From positions 744,001-808,000 of the forward strand of contig NC_018942.1 of the NCBI RefSeq assembly GCF_000304475.1: 64,000 bases of DNA, read 5' to 3'. The translations under genes were made by a program, and so were the position numbers. Under the pieces are notes generated by a model. That model ran no database searches. It was not told where the DNA came from and worked only from the letters and a program-made list of their open reading frames with translations. This document shows positions 19,425-29,100 of the stretch, in pieces. The DNA comes from Kazachstania africana CBS 2517. Lineage: Eukaryota; Ascomycota; Saccharomycetes; Saccharomycetales; Saccharomycetaceae. Position 1 is the first letter of the stretch; each line of letters starts with the position of its first letter.

Positions 19425-21614
19425 ATGGCATATAATACAAAGCTTGAAGACGACTATACGCAGTGGGAAAGAAATTGCACAGCTAAATATTGGCAACTAA
19501 AAAGAGCATTATCTTCTTTAAGAGAGTCACTTGATGTTATTTCTAAACAAAGTTTTGCTTTAGCAGATTTGTCAAAAATTTCAGTGTATGATGATGATTC
19601 AGTATATAAAATGATAACAGATGATCCAGTTTTGAAAGTTTCTCGAAGTATCAAAAATTCCGATTCTTTCATATATCTCCAACAGATCTTGAAAGAGGAA
19701 GGAATTTCTACTATGAGTTATGGTAAGGTAGCTTGTCCCGTGATTACGGATCCCCAGTTGAAGAATATGCTGGCACAAAAGTTTTCCAAACAACATGCTC
19801 AGAACACAGCAGGTCTCTGCCAAGATATTAGACTTGAATTTATCGGTTCATTCTTTTTAAAACTCTTTATTTCAATATTACTGCTTAGAAAATTCCCAAA
19901 TTCTACCAATGATGTACTGTTGTCTACAGAGCAAAAGATTTTCACAAGTGATAATTTATTGAGTTGGTACACATCTGCAGGATTTGATAAGTCAGGAAGC
20001 CCATTTCATTCCAATGAAGCAAAGATTGCATATTTCAAGAAATATATTGGTGGTCTGGTCTTGGATAACATAGCTTGTGGATACTTGCATGTCATTGATT
20101 GGCTAGGTGCTTTGCTGGAGAACGACTTAAAAATAGTCGAACCAACTATGTCATATGAATCCTCGTTCGTGAAGCACAAAAGAAAATTGATAGACTACGT
20201 GAAAAGTAAGTTTCCTGAACATACTATTGCTTCCATCGAGCGTGTAAATGATGATGCTTTTGACATAGAGGTCAAAGTTGGTGGCATAACCCTAGCGAGA
20301 TGCAAAAATAATTCAAGAGATCTAGCTGAAGAAAACGCTTCTATGAAAGCTATACAGGAAATAGCGTACAGTAATGAATACGCTGAATACAAAAATATAC
20401 TGGATCGAGTTCTGTTTTCTGATATAAATGCAATGTTAGAGTCAGCACCAAAAAAACGAATCTCTGAGGCAGGTAAAAGCGACGCTCAAAATTCTAGGAA
20501 GAAAGCAAAGCAGATGAAAAAAGTGTCGCAAGCTGCCTCTTCCTTCGAAAGACGTATTAGCAAAATTGATATACGGCAAAATTTAAACAAGAGGACCCTT
20601 AATTGTGCTCTTGATGAGGCTGACTATGATAGAGCCAGCGACAGTACCTATGATACTGAGAGCAAGATTCTTAGCGACACTACAAGCATCAACAAATCCA
20701 ACTTAGCTCATAAATTTGGAGGAAATGAAGATAAAATCAATAGTATTAGCCATGGTAGTCCTGATAAGGCCATCAGTAGCAATTTGGTTGAAGACAACTA
20801 TGTCAATATCAATGGATCTAAGACAGACTATGTCCATGTAAAAAGATTGAATGATAATTATGCTAACAAGCCTCACAATAGTAACATTTCAAGCGTCAGC
20901 TCGCCTGATAATAGTGCAGCTAAATCAGGGAACGTCGGAAACTTGGCAAAAATAAGCATTCCTCCCAACACCCTTGCTGAAGGAAAATACAATGTGAAAG
21001 CTATCGTTGGTAATGTTAGTAGCATATCTGCAAAAGAAACTATTAGTGCCCCTTCTGAAAAAGATGTTATAAACACTTCTTTGAGAAAAGGCAACTATTT
21101 GATCGCAGGAAGCCATTCCGGTCACCTTGCTAGAACGGGAGGGGCCGAGAACATAACTACAATAGAATCTGTATACAATACAGTTGCAGGAGTAAATACG
21201 CCCAATGTGGTTGAAGTACAGACTGATACTATTATTACAGGAAACGACATAATCAAACAAACAGCGAATATTGGCAGTGCTCCCAGCCTGAATACCGAAG
21301 GTAACGCTGATAAGCACCCCAATGCAACCAAACTAGTTTTTGACAAATCCTCCAAACAAAAGTTACATAGTTTGTTAGGTAAGTTAAAAGACCATCCTCG
21401 ATATGAAACTGCGCATCATACTAAGACACACTTTATCTCAAGGTGCTTTACCGTGGGAGGGAACATGTTGCTAGGAACGGGTGCCGGGAAAAGTAAACAA
21501 ATTGCAGAGCAAAAGGCTGCTTCAGATGCATTACATAAGTTGTTGGCGAGAGACCCTCCTCAGCCAAAAAAAAAAAACAATATTTATTTAAATCGTGCCC
21601 CTCATGAGGTCTAG
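19425..21614 (+). CDS. DCR1: Dicer-like RNase III / double dsRBD protein with degenerate catalytic site
   Basis: A 729-residue protein with budding-yeast Dicer (Dcr1) architecture: an N-terminal domain (1-105), an RNase III domain (about 110-215), a first dsRBD (about 248-315), a long low-complexity linker (about 340-635) and a canonical C-terminal dsRBD (about 643-708; HFISRCFTVGG, GTGAGKSKQIAEQKAA). The RNase III fold signatures are recognisable but altered. The normal ERLEFLGDS motif reads IRLEFIGSF: Glu138 is kept and Asp is replaced by Ser142. The normal DVFEAYIGGL reads AYFKKYIGGL: Asp becomes Ala202 and Glu becomes Lys205. Cleavage by the two-metal mechanism is therefore unlikely. The frame is open end to end, so this is a pseudoenzyme or a recently decaying Dicer rather than an obvious pseudogene. 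Rnt1 is excluded as the primary call by length, the second dsRBD and the lost residues. S. cerevisiae has no DCR1. Confidence 0.68.
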   Translation: MAYNTKLEDDYTQWERNCTAKYWQLKRALSSLRESLDVISKQSFALADLSKISVYDDDSVYKMITDDPVLKVSRSIKNSDSFIYLQQILKEEGISTMSYGKVACPVITDPQLKNMLAQKFSKQHAQNTAGLCQDIRLEFIGSFFLKLFISILLLRKFPNSTNDVLLSTEQKIFTSDNLLSWYTSAGFDKSGSPFHSNEAKIAYFKKYIGGLVLDNIACGYLHVIDWLGALLENDLKIVEPTMSYESSFVKHKRKLIDYVKSKFPEHTIASIERVNDDAFDIEVKVGGITLARCKNNSRDLAEENASMKAIQEIAYSNEYAEYKNILDRVLFSDINAMLESAPKKRISEAGKSDAQNSRKKAKQMKKVSQAASSFERRISKIDIRQNLNKRTLNCALDEADYDRASDSTYDTESKILSDTTSINKSNLAHKFGGNEDKINSISHGSPDKAISSNLVEDNYVNINGSKTDYVHVKRLNDNYANKPHNSNISSVSSPDNSAAKSGNVGNLAKISIPPNTLAEGKYNVKAIVGNVSSISAKETISAPSEKDVINTSLRKGNYLIAGSHSGHLARTGGAENITTIESVYNTVAGVNTPNVVEVQTDTIITGNDIIKQTANIGSAPSLNTEGNADKHPNATKLVFDKSSKQKLHSLLGKLKDHPRYETAHHTKTHFISRCFTVGGNMLLGTGAGKSKQIAEQKAASDALHKLLARDPPQPKKKNNIYLNRAPHEV

Positions 21615-21711
21615 TCATAGATATTTAGATGCTCATTACGAACAATTAATATATAGTAATGGAATAGAACTATCTTAGCAAAACAACTTTTGCTCCAAAG
21701 ACTGGAGATAC

Positions 21712-23454
21712 TTATATCATTCTCTTGTACCATGGTTTTTCATCGTGCGTGAAACCTTTCTCGTCATAATCTGCACCACGTCTACCTTTTGGAAGCCATT
21801 TAGGTGACTTCCAAGGTAGGACACCTTCCATATACATTTCATTTACCTCTTCTAATGTCAACCCTTTTGTTTCAGAGACAAAGAAGAAGACGTAGAAGTA
21901 TGAAAATACCAAACATCCCATAAAGACGTAGCCATAATAAAATCCGATGGCTGACGTAATGAATGGAGTGAAAAATGCGATTAAAAATCCCCATATCCAG
22001 TTTGCACCTACTGAAATGGCCATGGCACGGCTCCTGATACGTAATGGGAAAGTTTCAGAAACAACTACATATGCAATTGGTGCCCATGTAGTGGCAAAGC
22101 AAAAGATGTAAAAGCAAGTAAATACTATCATTGCGTTACCTGCACCCTTCGAGGAAGGTTGGCTCTTACCATTTGGATATAACCTAGTGACACCCACAGA
22201 AGCGAAAACGCACATACAGGCTGCCATCGAAGCAGAACCCCACAATAGGCATCTACGACGACCAAACCTTTCGACAGTGTATAAACTTACAAATGTAGAA
22301 GCAAAATTTACAATACCTAGAACAATTGAAGTCTGGAAAGAATCTTGCAACCCTACAGCTTTGAAAATAGTGGTACCATAATAGAAGAAATAATTGTTAC
22401 CAGTTAATTGTTGCAAAGATTGAATCATTACACCCATAACGACCCGAGGTAATATTTTACCTTTTGTTGAAAATAGTTCCGACACAGATGCTGTTCCTGC
22501 GACTCTTTCAGCTTCAATACTCTGACTAATAGTATCAATTTCATAGGTAATTCCCGGATCTTCTACTTCTAATTTGTTGGATCTTGCAATCGAAACTCTT
22601 GCTTCTTCAATTTTACCCTTTTCTACCAAATATCTTGGCGATTCAGGGACAAAAATCATACCAGAAATCATGAATATAGCCCACACAAAACATAAGCCTA
22701 AAGGAACTCTCCATTGTACGGAGTTAGAATAATTCTTGGTACCAAAATTGGTACAGTAGCCTAGAAAAATACCAGCAGTGATTAGTAATTGGTAGAAAGA
22801 CACTGCTGTCCCTCTTAGGTGCTTTGGAGCAGTTTCTGATATCAAGGTTGGAGATAACACTGAAATACCACCAACACCCATCCCTGATATAATCCTTCCT
22901 ATGAAATACTGGAACCATTTATCTATGGATGCTATTTGAATGACGATACCAACAATGTAGACAATAACCACAATCATTAGTCCAAGACGCCGACCAACAA
23001 AATCACCTAATCTTCCAAGTGTCAGTCCGCCAATTGCAGCCCCAATATTGAAGATGGCAACAAGTAAGCCCATTCTAACATTGGATAGATAAGATGTTCC
23101 ATCGCTTTTCTTTTGTCCAAAACGTTCTATGAAATCAGTTTGATTTACAAAGCCAGAAATGGTACCAGTATCCCATCCAAAGACATACCCGCCAAATGCA
23201 ATCATCATACATAGGGAAAGGACAGTTATATATTCACGGAATGGTTTCTTTGGTATCTCTTGTACCGTTTGCTCCTTATCTACCTGCGAAGTCGCAATTC
23301 CTTTACCTGAAAAAGAAGACAGTTCCTCCCTTATTTCAGTAGGTTGAGGAGTTGCTGTACCAGATGCATGTGGTGATGCTGTTTTATAAGGAATATCTCC
23401 GTGTAGTGAGTTAGTCGAGTAATTATTATTCAAATCCAATACACGGTCTGTCAT
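21712..23454 (-). CDS. Hexose transporter (HXT family, MFS sugar porter)
   Basis: A 580-residue sugar porter starting at ATG 23454. After a hydrophilic N-terminus of about 75 residues come 12 predicted membrane segments. Family motifs are present: [12 protein letters not shown] between TM2 and TM3, [12 protein letters not shown] after TM6, [13 protein letters not shown] in TM7 and [12 protein letters not shown] after TM12. The product should import glucose and related hexoses at the plasma membrane; affinity class and the exact HXT number cannot be told. It is convergent with the Dicer-like gene (97 bp between stops). The upstream region has Rgt1-type motifs. Confidence 0.93.
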   Translation of the reverse strand: MTDRVLDLNNNYSTNSLHGDIPYKTASPHASGTATPQPTEIREELSSFSGKGIATSQVDKEQTVQEIPKKPFREYITVLSLCMMIAFGGYVFGWDTGTISGFVNQTDFIERFGQKKSDGTSYLSNVRMGLLVAIFNIGAAIGGLTLGRLGDFVGRRLGLMIVVIVYIVGIVIQIASIDKWFQYFIGRIISGMGVGGISVLSPTLISETAPKHLRGTAVSFYQLLITAGIFLGYCTNFGTKNYSNSVQWRVPLGLCFVWAIFMISGMIFVPESPRYLVEKGKIEEARVSIARSNKLEVEDPGITYEIDTISQSIEAERVAGTASVSELFSTKGKILPRVVMGVMIQSLQQLTGNNYFFYYGTTIFKAVGLQDSFQTSIVLGIVNFASTFVSLYTVERFGRRRCLLWGSASMAACMCVFASVGVTRLYPNGKSQPSSKGAGNAMIVFTCFYIFCFATTWAPIAYVVVSETFPLRIRSRAMAISVGANWIWGFLIAFFTPFITSAIGFYYGYVFMGCLVFSYFYVFFFVSETKGLTLEEVNEMYMEGVLPWKSPKWLPKGRRGADYDEKGFTHDEKPWYKRMI

Positions 23455-23930
23455 TACGCTTTGAGAACTTATTTCTGTGAAACTTGGAATTCAAAAAATT
23501 GAAAAGACCCTGTTGAAATGCAAATAAATTTCTAAACCTTATATAAATAATCTTAATACTGGTTACTAAAATCCCATGAAACATTTAATTACATGTCTTT
23601 TACAGTGAATTCTGACTGAATATCTCATTAGTGACGCAACGATCCTTTCATGTCAGCCAAGCTATCTGAAGCCCAAAAAAAGGATATTTTCCGGAATTTT
23701 TCCGAATTGCTAAAAAACGACGGTACAAACTTGCGCCGTGCCTGACATTATTAGAGGAAGTTTTAGCGGATGAAAAAAGCTTGGCATGGAAGATTAGGAT
23801 GTACTATTAGCAAATGGGTCTATCATTGCTGAGGTCAGGGTGCTTTATGTAGAATATATGCAAAATATGTAAGGTTTTTTCTGTGTTAAGTGTGAAAAAA
23901 GAATTGTGAATCCCCGAAATGCAAGTTTTA
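23455..23930. promoter_or_regulatory. HXT upstream region with Rgt1-type sites
   Basis: Matches to the Rgt1 consensus CGGANNA occur at 23687-23693 and 23698-23704 (read on the gene's own strand) and at 23767-23773 (opposite strand), about 235-320 bp upstream of the start. Rgt1 represses HXT genes in the absence of glucose in S. cerevisiae. The sites are short and could be fortuitous, but clustering ahead of an HXT gene fits. Confidence 0.45.
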
Positions 23931-24323
23931 TTACGTGGATAGAACTCTGATTTTATCAATGAGGAAGTCCAAGTACTCCTCATTGCTCGTATTACACTGA
24001 AGTGTACAATCGAATTCATGTAACAGTGGTTTATTTGAATGGCAAAAATGTCTATGGCATTCACAGACACAGTCATTTGTGTCTGATTTCAATTTTGCGA
24101 TCAGGCGTTGCATTCGGTTGTTGAATTCGATGAGCATTAGTTCGTGCAAAACTTCGTCGAAAGTCTTTTGATCGTCATCTCTCAGGGATGTTGGGAACAT
24201 ATTCACTGGTAGAGGGGAGCGTTGTGTAGGTAGTAGTGCATTTTGTGAATGTTTCTTCGATCTGTATTTCACGGTTTCATATCTCAGCTTTGTCCTTATT
24301 TTGTGTAAGTATTTCAATTTCAT
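23931..24323 (-). CDS. Hypothetical 130-aa protein with a Cys/His cluster
   Basis: An ATG-initiated 130-codon frame between the HXT promoter and the PAN3 3' end. The N-terminus is very basic (KLKYLHKIRTKLRYETVKYRS), followed by an amphipathic acidic helix (FDEVLHELMLIEFNNRMQRL) and a Cys/His-rich stretch (CVCECHRHFCH) that could bind a metal. I recognise no family and no counterpart at the PAN3 locus of S. cerevisiae. Chance occurrence of a frame this long in a 1.1-kb gap is possible. Its regular amphipathic character makes it worth keeping as a candidate gene. Confidence 0.4.
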   Translation of the reverse strand: MKLKYLHKIRTKLRYETVKYRSKKHSQNALLPTQRSPLPVNMFPTSLRDDDQKTFDEVLHELMLIEFNNRMQRLIAKLKSDTNDCVCECHRHFCHSNKPLLHEFDCTLQCNTSNEEYLDFLIDKIRVLST

Positions 24324-24536
24324 TGCTCATAATACCCGTTGTTAACCCCCCGTATTATGGTCAAATATACTAAAGTGTTGTGTTTCATAACTTCGCTTTT
24401 TTTTTCTTGTGACGCTATTTATTTAAAAAGTGCTACATATGGATTGACAAGGCAATTTTGTCTCCAAGGTTCTGTAAGATTTTAATCATTTTTCGTGTTT
24501 TTTTGTTATATATATGTACATTATAATAGTTATGTA

Positions 24537-26450
24537 TCATGATTGTGTTAGAGATCTGAAGGTCGATTCAATCAAATCTTTTAATTCTTTATAACTAATG
24601 ATAATACAATTCATTTCATCGGGAGTCACTAAAACCAATTTTTCTGAAACCCCAACGTCTAGTTTGTTCAAACATCTTAAAACGTGGGTTAAATCCATTA
24701 CGGATTTACCGTTTTCATCAACTTGGTGGAATACAAAGTCATAGAATAAAATTATCGGGAATTTTTCGCCTGATTCTGACCAGTTTATGTCGATTCTTGA
24801 TTCAATTCTACCGAATATAAAGTTTAATTTGCAAATTAATCTAAATAATCTTGAATTTTCTAATTCTCTTGATAAGACATTTTCACTGAATTCAGAGTAA
24901 GTTTTTAGAGCATCAAAAGTTGAGTAAATTTTGTCGATAAATAATTTACTTAAATCCATCACAGATTTGTCATGAATTTTATCATTCAAAAGATATTTTA
25001 GTACAGATTTGAGTTGATCATCAACCGATAATTTCTCAGTTTTTTCTTCAGTAATATTTTCTTTAGAATTCTCAAACGAACTTTCTGAGTTTATATTCTT
25101 AGCTAATTGGAATAAAAATGTACCTAGATTGAAAAAATCGGTTTGTTGGTTGTCATGAATATTAATGTCACTATTATTGTAATTTAGGAGGTCGCTTTCA
25201 GATGAACCTAGGATTTTAATTCTACCAGGTTTACCTGTAACAAGAATTTTTTCCCAATTCAAAGATTTAGTTATTGATAAATCAGCTTGGTGAACTTCTC
25301 TGAGTGCATTTGTCAATTGCACTAAGTATGTCCATAGATAGTCTTGTGTAATTGGAATCAGTGGGAAATTGATAAAATGAGCCTCATACAATGACATTGC
25401 ATTTGGATAATAATCATAGACAAAACATAGAGAAGTGTCACCGAATTTTGTAGTCAGGAATAAATCTTTTAACTTGACAATATTTGATGAATTGAATCTA
25501 TTCCATTTTTTAAAAGTTTTCGAAATGGCCATAGAATCGATTGAATTGGGTTTTATATTATGAATTCTTCTCAAGACATAAATTTTGCCATCAAAATTTG
25601 AGAAAACTTTGAAAAGAGAGTTCTTATGGCCATTATAACGATCAATATCACTGTTCTTCTGGTGGAAGTCCAATGGTACAAAACCGAAATAGTCCTGAAC
25701 AACATCAGGAAGTGCGCCACCTGGAGGAAAGATTTGTAAAGATGCTAGATTTTTCTTCGTTAATTCTTCTCTAATATCATTTGGTATAAATAACATTTCA
25801 GGTGATCTTTCATTAGGCTTTAATGGTAGTTTTAATTGTGGAGGAGGATCAGGTGCATAAAGATGATATTGCAGTATACTATGTGGGGGTGGGTATATTC
25901 CGGGATATCTAATGGGTTCACCATTTTCGGTGACTAAACTTGAAGGCTGAGGTTGCTGTGGTGAGAATTGTGTATCTACTGGATTTTGATTAGTGTTTAG
26001 AACAGGATTGAAATTGGTAAAAGATGATGTGAAGCTTTCAGAGACGAAAGTATTAGATTTGGGAGCGTCATTATCTACAGCGCTGGTTGGTCTCTGAGCG
26101 GTCCCCATTGGGGTGAAACTAGCTGATACCTTGGCATTGAATTTAGGTAAAGAATTTGTTGAAGTAGAAGTGTGAATATCTTTATTCGGCTGACTATTTA
26201 ATAAGTTTGGTAAATCGGAAAGATTCGTATTAGCTAAATTAGTTGATATTTCCACTACATTGTTATTAATTCGATTAGCAGGTGGTTCATGAGTGACTGT
26301 ATTTTGAGTTATGACATTACTCTGGGTCGTATTGGCTGGATCTGCGTCATGATTGAAAGGACAGCCCTCTTTCTGCTTTTTACAGTACCCATATATTATA
26401 ATATTTCTGCATGGAACATCCTTAGCCCATTCAGGATTGAACTTTTCCAT
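24537..26450 (-). CDS. PAN3: Pan3 subunit of the Pan2-Pan3 poly(A) nuclease
   Basis: A 637-residue protein starting at ATG 26450. Residues 14-34 form a CCCH zinc finger (C14-x8-C23-x6-C30-x3-H34, ending CPFNHD) that helps poly(A)/Pab1 targeting. A Pro/Asn/Ser-rich disordered region runs to about 230. Then come a pseudokinase domain (about 255-500) and a coiled-coil/C-terminal knob (500-637) that dimerises and binds Pan2. The complex trims mRNA poly(A) tails in the cytoplasm. Start of the block collinear with YKL025C-YKL011C. Confidence 0.95.
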   Translation of the reverse strand: MEKFNPEWAKDVPCRNIIIYGYCKKQKEGCPFNHDADPANTTQSNVITQNTVTHEPPANRINNNVVEISTNLANTNLSDLPNLLNSQPNKDIHTSTSTNSLPKFNAKVSASFTPMGTAQRPTSAVDNDAPKSNTFVSESFTSSFTNFNPVLNTNQNPVDTQFSPQQPQPSSLVTENGEPIRYPGIYPPPHSILQYHLYAPDPPPQLKLPLKPNERSPEMLFIPNDIREELTKKNLASLQIFPPGGALPDVVQDYFGFVPLDFHQKNSDIDRYNGHKNSLFKVFSNFDGKIYVLRRIHNIKPNSIDSMAISKTFKKWNRFNSSNIVKLKDLFLTTKFGDTSLCFVYDYYPNAMSLYEAHFINFPLIPITQDYLWTYLVQLTNALREVHQADLSITKSLNWEKILVTGKPGRIKILGSSESDLLNYNNSDINIHDNQQTDFFNLGTFLFQLAKNINSESSFENSKENITEEKTEKLSVDDQLKSVLKYLLNDKIHDKSVMDLSKLFIDKIYSTFDALKTYSEFSENVLSRELENSRLFRLICKLNFIFGRIESRIDINWSESGEKFPIILFYDFVFHQVDENGKSVMDLTHVLRCLNKLDVGVSEKLVLVTPDEMNCIIISYKELKDLIESTFRSLTQS

Positions 26451-27203
26451 TACTATGTGCCAATTGCAAGCAAAATACTAGACCTAAGAGTCAAAACTAG
26501 ACGGGAATTGGGCTATTCAACTTGTACCTTAACGGTTTATGCTATCCAAGAATACGAATTCTCCCAATGGCAACCTAACAACAAATTTAAACCATTGATG
26601 TTCGTGCATAATGCTACTTCCCACACAGCGACAAAAAAAAAAAAAAAAAAGAACCGTCGGACAAGCTGGGTAACATGAATATTTTCTAAGAGAAAGAAAA
26701 TTTATTGCCGGCGGAGGTACTATTTACTACTAACAACGACCATTGGCAAGACGTTATCACCGTGAATGAATGATTTAGTTACTGGTTTCTATAAATGCAA
26801 TGCTCTCTTGCATATTAAAGACGGAGTTTATTGTGCAGTCAACTTATTTAAGGCTTATTGTGGCATTGGTCAGATCGTAAAGTATTAAGTCTCTTTAAAT
26901 TCATATTTTATGCATTTACATATTCATTTTCTCTCTTGAACAAAATTCGAGAAATTTCTGCGCACAGTGAGTGCTCTTCAATCCCACATTCGTATCTCTT
27001 CGTGTGGGATTTTATCCTTCTGCTAAATAACACTTCTCTTACTTAGTCGAGGTTAAGTCCATTGAAAATACAATTATCGTGTTCTAATCTGTAGTTACAA
27101 ACATGACGTAGCAAGAAGTGAAGCGATTATTCTGAAAAGTATATAAACCTCACTGATATGTCAATCTGTGTAATTCACTGTATATAGACTACCAAGTGCA
27201 GAA
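26451..27203. promoter_or_regulatory. PAN3 / NRE1-like divergent promoter region
   Basis: A run of 18 A (26633-26650) is a strong poly(dA:dT) nucleosome-disfavouring element. TATATAAA at 27140-27147, about 60 bp upstream of the reductase ATG, is a good TATA box. No gene is seen in the rest of the 753 bp. Confidence 0.6.
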
Positions 27204-27968
27204 ATGGTCGGTAAAGTTATAATCGTTACAGGTGTCTCTAGAGGTATTGGTAGATCTATCGTCGAGAAATTGATGGATTTAGACAATGAATCGGTGGCTT
27301 ACGGTATTGCAAGATCTGAAAATGGATTATTGGAATTGAAAGCACAATACTCTGATAGATTCGACTATGTCGTTGGTGATATCACTGACAGTTCTAAATT
27401 AAGCTTGTTAATTGACAAGGCAATCAAAGCTCACGGTAAGATCGATTCAGTAGTCGCTAATGCAGGTGTTATCGAACCGGTCCAAAACGTTGCTGATGCT
27501 GATGTCGATGCCTGGAAAAGATTATTCGATATCAATTTTTTCAGTATCGTATCTTTAGTAAAGTTAACCATTGAACACTTGAAAAAGACTAATGGTAACA
27601 TTATCTTTGTCTCTTCAGATGCTAGTGATACTTATTTCAGTAACTGGGGCGCTTATGGTTCTAGTAAAGCTGCTTTGAACCATTTTGCCATGACTGTGGC
27701 CGAGGAAGGTGAAACTATTAAATGTATAAGTGTTGCACCAGGTATCGTTGACACATCAATGCAAATTACCATTAGAGAAAAGGTTGGTTTCAATATGAGT
27801 GAAGAACACCATCAAATGTTCAAAGATCTCCATCAGAACAATAAATTAGTTGGTTCTGACGTCCCTGCCACTGTATATGCCAAATTAGCCTATTACGGTA
27901 TTCCAAAGGACTTAAATGGTAAATATGTATCATACGATTCTCCATTACTATTGAACGATTTTATTTGA
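27204..27968 (+). CDS. NRE1: Short-chain dehydrogenase/reductase, NRE1/IRC24-like
   Basis: A 254-residue classical SDR. The cofactor motif TGVSRGIG is at 9-16, NAG in VVANAGVIEP near 88, and the catalytic Ser137/138, Tyr151 and Lys155 lie in FVSSDAS...GAYGSSKAA. Closest in my recognition to S. cerevisiae Nre1 (YIR035C) and Irc24 (YIR036C, benzil reductase), NADPH-dependent cytosolic ketone reductases. Those two genes lie on chromosome IX in S. cerevisiae, in the region duplicated relative to the YKL026-YKL011 segment. Finding one here, between PAN3 and URA6, fits retention of a different WGD copy. The single gene could stand for either paralogue. Confidence 0.8.
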   Translation: MVGKVIIVTGVSRGIGRSIVEKLMDLDNESVAYGIARSENGLLELKAQYSDRFDYVVGDITDSSKLSLLIDKAIKAHGKIDSVVANAGVIEPVQNVADADVDAWKRLFDINFFSIVSLVKLTIEHLKKTNGNIIFVSSDASDTYFSNWGAYGSSKAALNHFAMTVAEEGETIKCISVAPGIVDTSMQITIREKVGFNMSEEHHQMFKDLHQNNKLVGSDVPATVYAKLAYYGIPKDLNGKYVSYDSPLLLNDFI

Positions 27969-27995
27969 ATTTATGTACTGTGTATGTATTTACCA

Positions 27996-28604
27996 CTATA
28001 AATCGAGTCTATCTTTAAGCGCACTTTGAACCTGTTCGTAAACTTCATCGACACTTGTTTCACAGTTGATTTTGACTACTCTTGATTGTTCGTTGAAGTA
28101 CTCAATAACTGGCATACTGGTATCAATGAAAGTCTTGAATCTCTTCTTAATGGATTCGATATTATCATCAATTCTACCACTACTCTTACCACGTTCCAAT
28201 AATCTCTCTAACATGACAGTTTCGCTACAATCGAAAAATAGGACAAATTTCGCTTTAACAATAACTTGTTCAAAAGTAATTGCTTGATCCATCTTTCTTG
28301 GAAAACCATCAACTAGGTATTTTGTAGATCCCTTCTCATAATTTTCTAATATAGCATTCTTCAATAACTGAATAGTGATTTCTTGCGGAACAATAAGACC
28401 TTCTTTAATATAATTCTTAATCAATGAACCAAATTCAGATCCTTCACGATCTTGTTCTGCTCTTAATAGATCACCGGCAGATAAATGAACAAAACCGTAA
28501 TCTTTGACTAATTTAGCACATTGGGTACCTTTACCTGCACCTGGACCACCTAAAACAAAGATGACAGAAATCTGATCTTGTGTAAAAGCTGATTCGAGTG
28601 ACAT
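27996..28604 (-). CDS. URA6: Uridylate kinase (UMP/dUMP kinase)
   Basis: A 202-residue adenylate-kinase-type NMP kinase starting at ATG 28604. The P-loop GGPGAGKGTQC is at 19-29. The NMP-binding part includes HLSAGDLLRAE and the LVDGFPRKMDQ signature, and the LID is short (RGKSSGRIDDN), as in UMP/CMP kinases. It phosphorylates UMP with ATP in pyrimidine biosynthesis and is essential in S. cerevisiae. Its start codon is only 7 nt downstream of the stop codon of the preceding small gene on the same strand. Convergent with the NRE1-like gene, 27 bp apart. Confidence 0.95.
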   Translation of the reverse strand: MSLESAFTQDQISVIFVLGGPGAGKGTQCAKLVKDYGFVHLSAGDLLRAEQDREGSEFGSLIKNYIKEGLIVPQEITIQLLKNAILENYEKGSTKYLVDGFPRKMDQAITFEQVIVKAKFVLFFDCSETVMLERLLERGKSSGRIDDNIESIKKRFKTFIDTSMPVIEYFNEQSRVVKINCETSVDEVYEQVQSALKDRLDL

Positions 28605-28611
28605 GATTTTT

Positions 28612-28863
28612 TTATTCTATAAATTCTATCGGTTTATTTTTTTGATAAGTGAATGAAACTGCGGTTGTGAGTATGGCCAGTACACCAATCAAAGCTACTT
28701 GTTTACCTCTAATAGAGCTTTTATCAGCAACACTCTTATTATCAAAATTGTTCGAACTTTTCTTATGAAATTTTGTTTTTTTCATAGTTGAAAATTTTTT
28801 AGGTTTGCAACTTCGAAAATGTAGTGAAGATATTGACCTACAAAATTGGATACTCTTATACAT
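28612..28863 (-). CDS. Small single-pass membrane protein, positional match to YKL023C-A
   Basis: An 83-codon ATG frame (start 28863). The N-terminus is basic and could target mitochondria; an in-frame second Met (residue 27) is an alternative start. One hydrophobic segment (QVALIGVLAILTTAVSF, about 55-71) is followed by a short charged tail. S. cerevisiae has a small unnamed gene, YKL023C-A, at the same place and strand between URA6 and YKL023W. I therefore consider it real, but function is unknown. Confidence 0.6.
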   Translation of the reverse strand: MYKSIQFCRSISSLHFRSCKPKKFSTMKKTKFHKKSSNNFDNKSVADKSSIRGKQVALIGVLAILTTAVSFTYQKNKPIEFIE

Positions 28864-29100
28864 GTTTGCCCTCTAATGCAATCGCTTGATATGTCGATTT
28901 GCGTGTTATATCACTTCGAAACAGAATGAATCGTTACTTCATATTGATCAGACTTAATTGCTTTTGATATCTTTATCGTAATACGTCTTTGCCGTAGATT
29001 TGAAAATTAAACTTATTTTGTATACATCTCTTATTTCAGGTTGAAGAGTCAACTATTTGACACAAAACGACAGCATATAAAACAAATAATCGAGGAGGAG

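Noticed and set aside
28864..29100. Possible intron joining an upstream exon to SKA1
   Set aside because: A TTATTTCAG is present at 29031-29039, but there is no GTATGT-like donor and no TACTAAC branch site in the gap.
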